Assembly (NCBI RefSeq): GCF_003696305.1
Contig: NZ_RFFK01000007.1
Coordinates: 160,035-224,034, forward strand
Direction: 5' to 3'
Source: Pseudomonas sp. AOB-7
GTDB taxonomy: Bacteria; Pseudomonadota; Gammaproteobacteria; Pseudomonadales; Pseudomonadaceae
DNA length: 64,000 nucleotides
Notes under the pieces: model-generated
Told to the model about the DNA's origin: nothing
Seen by the model: only the letters and a program-made list of their open reading frames with translations
The model's database searches: none
Program-made: the position numbers and the translations under genes
Shown: positions 61,774 to 64,000 of the stretch, in pieces
Layout of the letters: the number at the start of each line of letters is the position of its first letter
How positions within the stretch are numbered: position 1 is the stretch's first letter

Positions 61774-62631
61774 ATGCCGTCACCTTTCGTATTTCGCACC
61801 ATCGACCTCGATGGTCAGACCATCCGCACCGCGGTGCGCCCCGGTAACGGCCAGTTGGTGCCGCTGCTGATCTTCAACGGCATCGGCGCCAACCTGGAGC
61901 TGGTGATGCCCTTCGTCCAGGCCCTCGACCCGGACCTGGAGGTGATCGCCTTCGATGTGCCCGGCGTCGGCGGCTCGTCGACCCCGGCCACGCCCTACCG
62001 CTTCCCCGGCCTGGCCAGGCTGGCGGCGCGCATGCTCGACTACCTCGACTATGGCCAGGTCAACGCCATCGGCGTGTCCTGGGGCGGCGCCCTGGCGCAG
62101 CAATTCGCCCACGACTACCCGGAGCGCTGCAAGAAGCTGATCCTCGCCGCCACCTCGGCCGGCGCGGTGATGGTGCCGGGCAAGCCCAAGGTGCTCTGGC
62201 GCATGGCCAGCCCGCGGCGCTACGTGCAGCCGTCCTACGGCGTGCGCATCGCCCCGGACATCTACGGCGGCGCCTTCCGCCGCGATCCCAAGCTGGCCAT
62301 GGCGCACGCCAGCAAGGTGCGCTCCGGCGGCAAGATGGGCTACTACTGGCAGCTGTTCGCCGGCCTCGGCTGGACCAGCATCCACTGGCTGCACAAGATC
62401 CGTCAGCCGACCCTGGTGATGGCCGGCGACGACGACCCGCTGATCCCGCTGATCAACATGCGCCTGCTGGCCTGGCGCATCCCCAACGCCGAACTGCACG
62501 TGATCGACGACGGCCACCTGTTCCTGGTGACCCGTGCCGAGGCGGTGGCGCCGATCATCATGAAGTTTCTCGAGGAGGAACGGCAGCGCGCGGTGATGCA
62601 CCCGCAGCCAACCCCGGCACGCCAGCATTGA
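61774..62631 (+). CDS. phaZ: Intracellular PHA depolymerase
   Basis: The 285-residue alpha/beta hydrolase degrades stored medium-chain PHA to free acids. The lipase box GVSWGG puts the nucleophile at Ser102. The catalytic aspartate is likely in MAGDDDPLIP near 221 and the histidine in DDGHLFLV near 247. The first residues MPSPFVFRTIDLDGQTIRT match PhaZ of Pseudomonas. It lies between the two synthase genes, the standard arrangement for class II clusters. Confidence 0.96.
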   Translation: MPSPFVFRTIDLDGQTIRTAVRPGNGQLVPLLIFNGIGANLELVMPFVQALDPDLEVIAFDVPGVGGSSTPATPYRFPGLARLAARMLDYLDYGQVNAIGVSWGGALAQQFAHDYPERCKKLILAATSAGAVMVPGKPKVLWRMASPRRYVQPSYGVRIAPDIYGGAFRRDPKLAMAHASKVRSGGKMGYYWQLFAGLGWTSIHWLHKIRQPTLVMAGDDDPLIPLINMRLLAWRIPNAELHVIDDGHLFLVTRAEAVAPIIMKFLEEERQRAVMHPQPTPARQH

Positions 62632-62735
62632 GCGCACAACTGTAGTGCAAGGCTGTCAGATTGCTCGACAAGGAGGCCGCCGAGGCGCCTCCGCCTGATG
62701 CGCGCGGCTGTCTGGAATGCCCTTCCGGCGCGCTT

Positions 62736-62765
62736 GGTACAAGGCTTGCTGCGCAGCCTCGTACC
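62736..62765. promoter_or_regulatory. Hairpin-forming inverted repeat upstream of phaC2
   Basis: GGTACAAGGCT and AGCCTCGTACC pair at 10 of 11 positions around an 8-base loop. It lies 40 bases before the phaC2 start, with no T-run. It could be an operator or an RNA structure affecting phaC2 expression. Confidence 0.45.
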
Positions 62766-62805
62766 TTGAAAGTCTCTACAAGGATTGACGACGGAGTGTT
62801 GCCCC

Positions 62806-64000
62806 ATGCGAGACAAGCCCAATAGCGGCGCCCTGCCAACGCCTGCTACTTTCATGAACGCCCAGAGCGCCGTGGTCGGCGTGCGCGGCCGCGACCTGCT
62901 CTCCACCGTGCGCCTGCTCGCCGTGCAGGGGCTCAAGCATCCAGTGCGCAGCAGCCGCCACCTGCTCGCCTTCGGCGGCCAGCTCGGCCGCGTGCTGCTC
63001 GGCGATACGCTGCACAAGACCAACCCGCAGGACGCGCGCTTCGCCGACCCCACCTGGCAGCTCAACCCCTTCTACCGGCGCAGCCTGCAGGCCTACCTGG
63101 CCTGGCAGAAGCAGCTGGGCGCCTGGATCGACGACAGCGAGCTGTCGGCCGACGACCGCGCCCGCGCGCGCTTTCTCGCGGCGATCCTCAGCGACGCCCT
63201 GGCGCCGTCCAACAGCCTGCTCAACCCGCTGGCGCTCAAGGAGCTGTTCAACAGTGGCGGCAGCAGCCTGTTCAAGGGCATGCGCCATCTGCTCGACGAC
63301 CTGCTGCACAACGACGGCCTGCCCAGCCAGGTCAGCAAGCATGCCTTCGAAGTCGGCCGCAACCTGGCCTGCACCCCCGGCTCGGTGGTGTTTCGCAACG
63401 AGCTGCTGGAGCTGATCCAGTACCGGCCGATGAGCGAGAAACAGTACGCCAAGCCGCTGCTGATCGTGCCGCCGCAGATCAACAAGTACTACATCTTCGA
63501 TCTGTCCACCGACAAGAGCTTCGTCCAGTACGCGCTGAAGAACGGCCTGCAGACCTTCATGATCAGCTGGCGCAACCCGGACGCGCGGCACCGCGAATGG
63601 GGCCTGTCGAGCTACGTGCAGGCGGTCGAGGAAGCCGTCGACGCCTGCCGCGCGATCACCGGCAGCAAGGAGGTCAACCTGCTCGGCGCCTGCGCCGGCG
63701 GCCTGACCATCGCCGCCCTGCAGGGCCACCTGCAGGCCAAGCGGCAGCTGCGCAAGGTGGCCAGCGCCACCTACATGGTCAGCCTGCTGGACAGCCAGAT
63801 CGACAGCCCGGCCATGCTGTTCGCCGACGAGCAGACCCTGGAATCGGCCAAGCGCCGCTCCTACCAGCAGGGCGTGCTGGACGGCCGCGACATGGCCAAG
63901 GTGTTCGCCTGGATGCGCCCCAACGACCTGATCTGGAACTACTGGGTCAACAACTACCTGCTCGGCAAGCAGCCGCCGGCCTTCGACATCCTCTACTGGA
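62806..64000 (+). CDS. phaC2: Class II poly(3-hydroxyalkanoate) synthase 2, partial
   Basis: The gene runs off the right end; 398 codons are present. From the ATG at 62806 it reads MRDKPNSGALPTPATF and then aligns with phaC1 throughout, including VGVRGRDLLSTVRLL near 28 and SWRNPDARHREWGLSSYVQA near 257. The lipase-box variant GACAGG puts the nucleophile at Cys296, the same residue number as in phaC1. The catalytic aspartate and histidine lie beyond the window. It is a paralogue of phaC1 with somewhat different chain-length preference in studied species. Confidence 0.95.
   Translation, partial: MRDKPNSGALPTPATFMNAQSAVVGVRGRDLLSTVRLLAVQGLKHPVRSSRHLLAFGGQLGRVLLGDTLHKTNPQDARFADPTWQLNPFYRRSLQAYLAWQKQLGAWIDDSELSADDRARARFLAAILSDALAPSNSLLNPLALKELFNSGGSSLFKGMRHLLDDLLHNDGLPSQVSKHAFEVGRNLACTPGSVVFRNELLELIQYRPMSEKQYAKPLLIVPPQINKYYIFDLSTDKSFVQYALKNGLQTFMISWRNPDARHREWGLSSYVQAVEEAVDACRAITGSKEVNLLGACAGGLTIAALQGHLQAKRQLRKVASATYMVSLLDSQIDSPAMLFADEQTLESAKRRSYQQGVLDGRDMAKVFAWMRPNDLIWNYWVNNYLLGKQPPAFDILYW

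Overview
This 64 kb window is a high-GC chromosomal segment from a Pseudomonas species. The gene order (ilvE-glnE-aceEF-dipA-msrA, nhaP2-mscK-selO, usp-parA-hemE-gltDB, the pilMNOPQ-aroKB-damX cluster beside ponA, rpmE-priA-argS-hslVU, phaC1-phaZ-phaC2) follows the P. aeruginosa PA5013-PA5058 block as I remember it. There are local differences: no metY between the SLC13-type permease and usp, and a YjfB-like small gene after msrA. The two-synthase medium-chain-length PHA cluster and type IV pilus operon also fit Pseudomonas. I see no phage, insertion sequence, CRISPR array, tRNA or rRNA. It reads as core genome, and I did not find a new multi-gene system.

Layout. 1-3113 (minus): start of ilvE and complete glnE. 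3114-7779: a leader with two paired operator-like palindromes, then aceE-aceF and a terminator. 7866-13084: an uncharacterised exported protein, dipA, msrA, a YjfB-like small gene, and rlmJ. 13111-18321: a LysR regulator divergent from an MFS exporter that overlaps a nitronate monooxygenase, then an acyl-CoA dehydrogenase. 18467-29222: nhaP2, an MscK-like channel, selO, an SLC13-type permease, trxC, a thioesterase and a tandem universal stress protein. 29269-37241 (minus): an orphan ParA, hemE, and glutamate synthase (gltB-gltD). 37479-45665 (minus): pilM-N-O-P-Q-aroK-aroB-damX-like in one tight operon, divergent from ponA at 45847.

48385-52233 (minus): a short malic enzyme, an M48 lipoprotein protease overlapping a thermonuclease, and rpmE. 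52391-59656 (plus): priA, argS, a SPOR protein, hslV-hslU and a DUF971 gene. 59953-64000 (plus): phaC1, phaZ and the first 398 codons of phaC2, which runs off the window.

Themes. Several neighbours share central carbon and nitrogen work (pyruvate dehydrogenase, malic enzyme, glutamate synthase, glutamine synthetase control, PHA storage). Others share envelope work (PonA, SPOR proteins, type IV pilus basal body, MscK, M48 protease). The most useful regulatory observations are the twin HexR-like boxes before aceE, a near-ideal heat-shock promoter before hslV, a -24/-12 promoter before phaC1, an ANR-like box before usp, inverted repeats in the LysR/MFS and gltB control regions, and an apparent rpmE terminator embedded in the signal-peptide coding sequence of the downstream nuclease gene. 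Several genes start with TTG or GTG (nhaP2, ponA, hslV, priA, selO, pilM, aroK); the longest reading frames of priA, hslV and selO overstate the protein.
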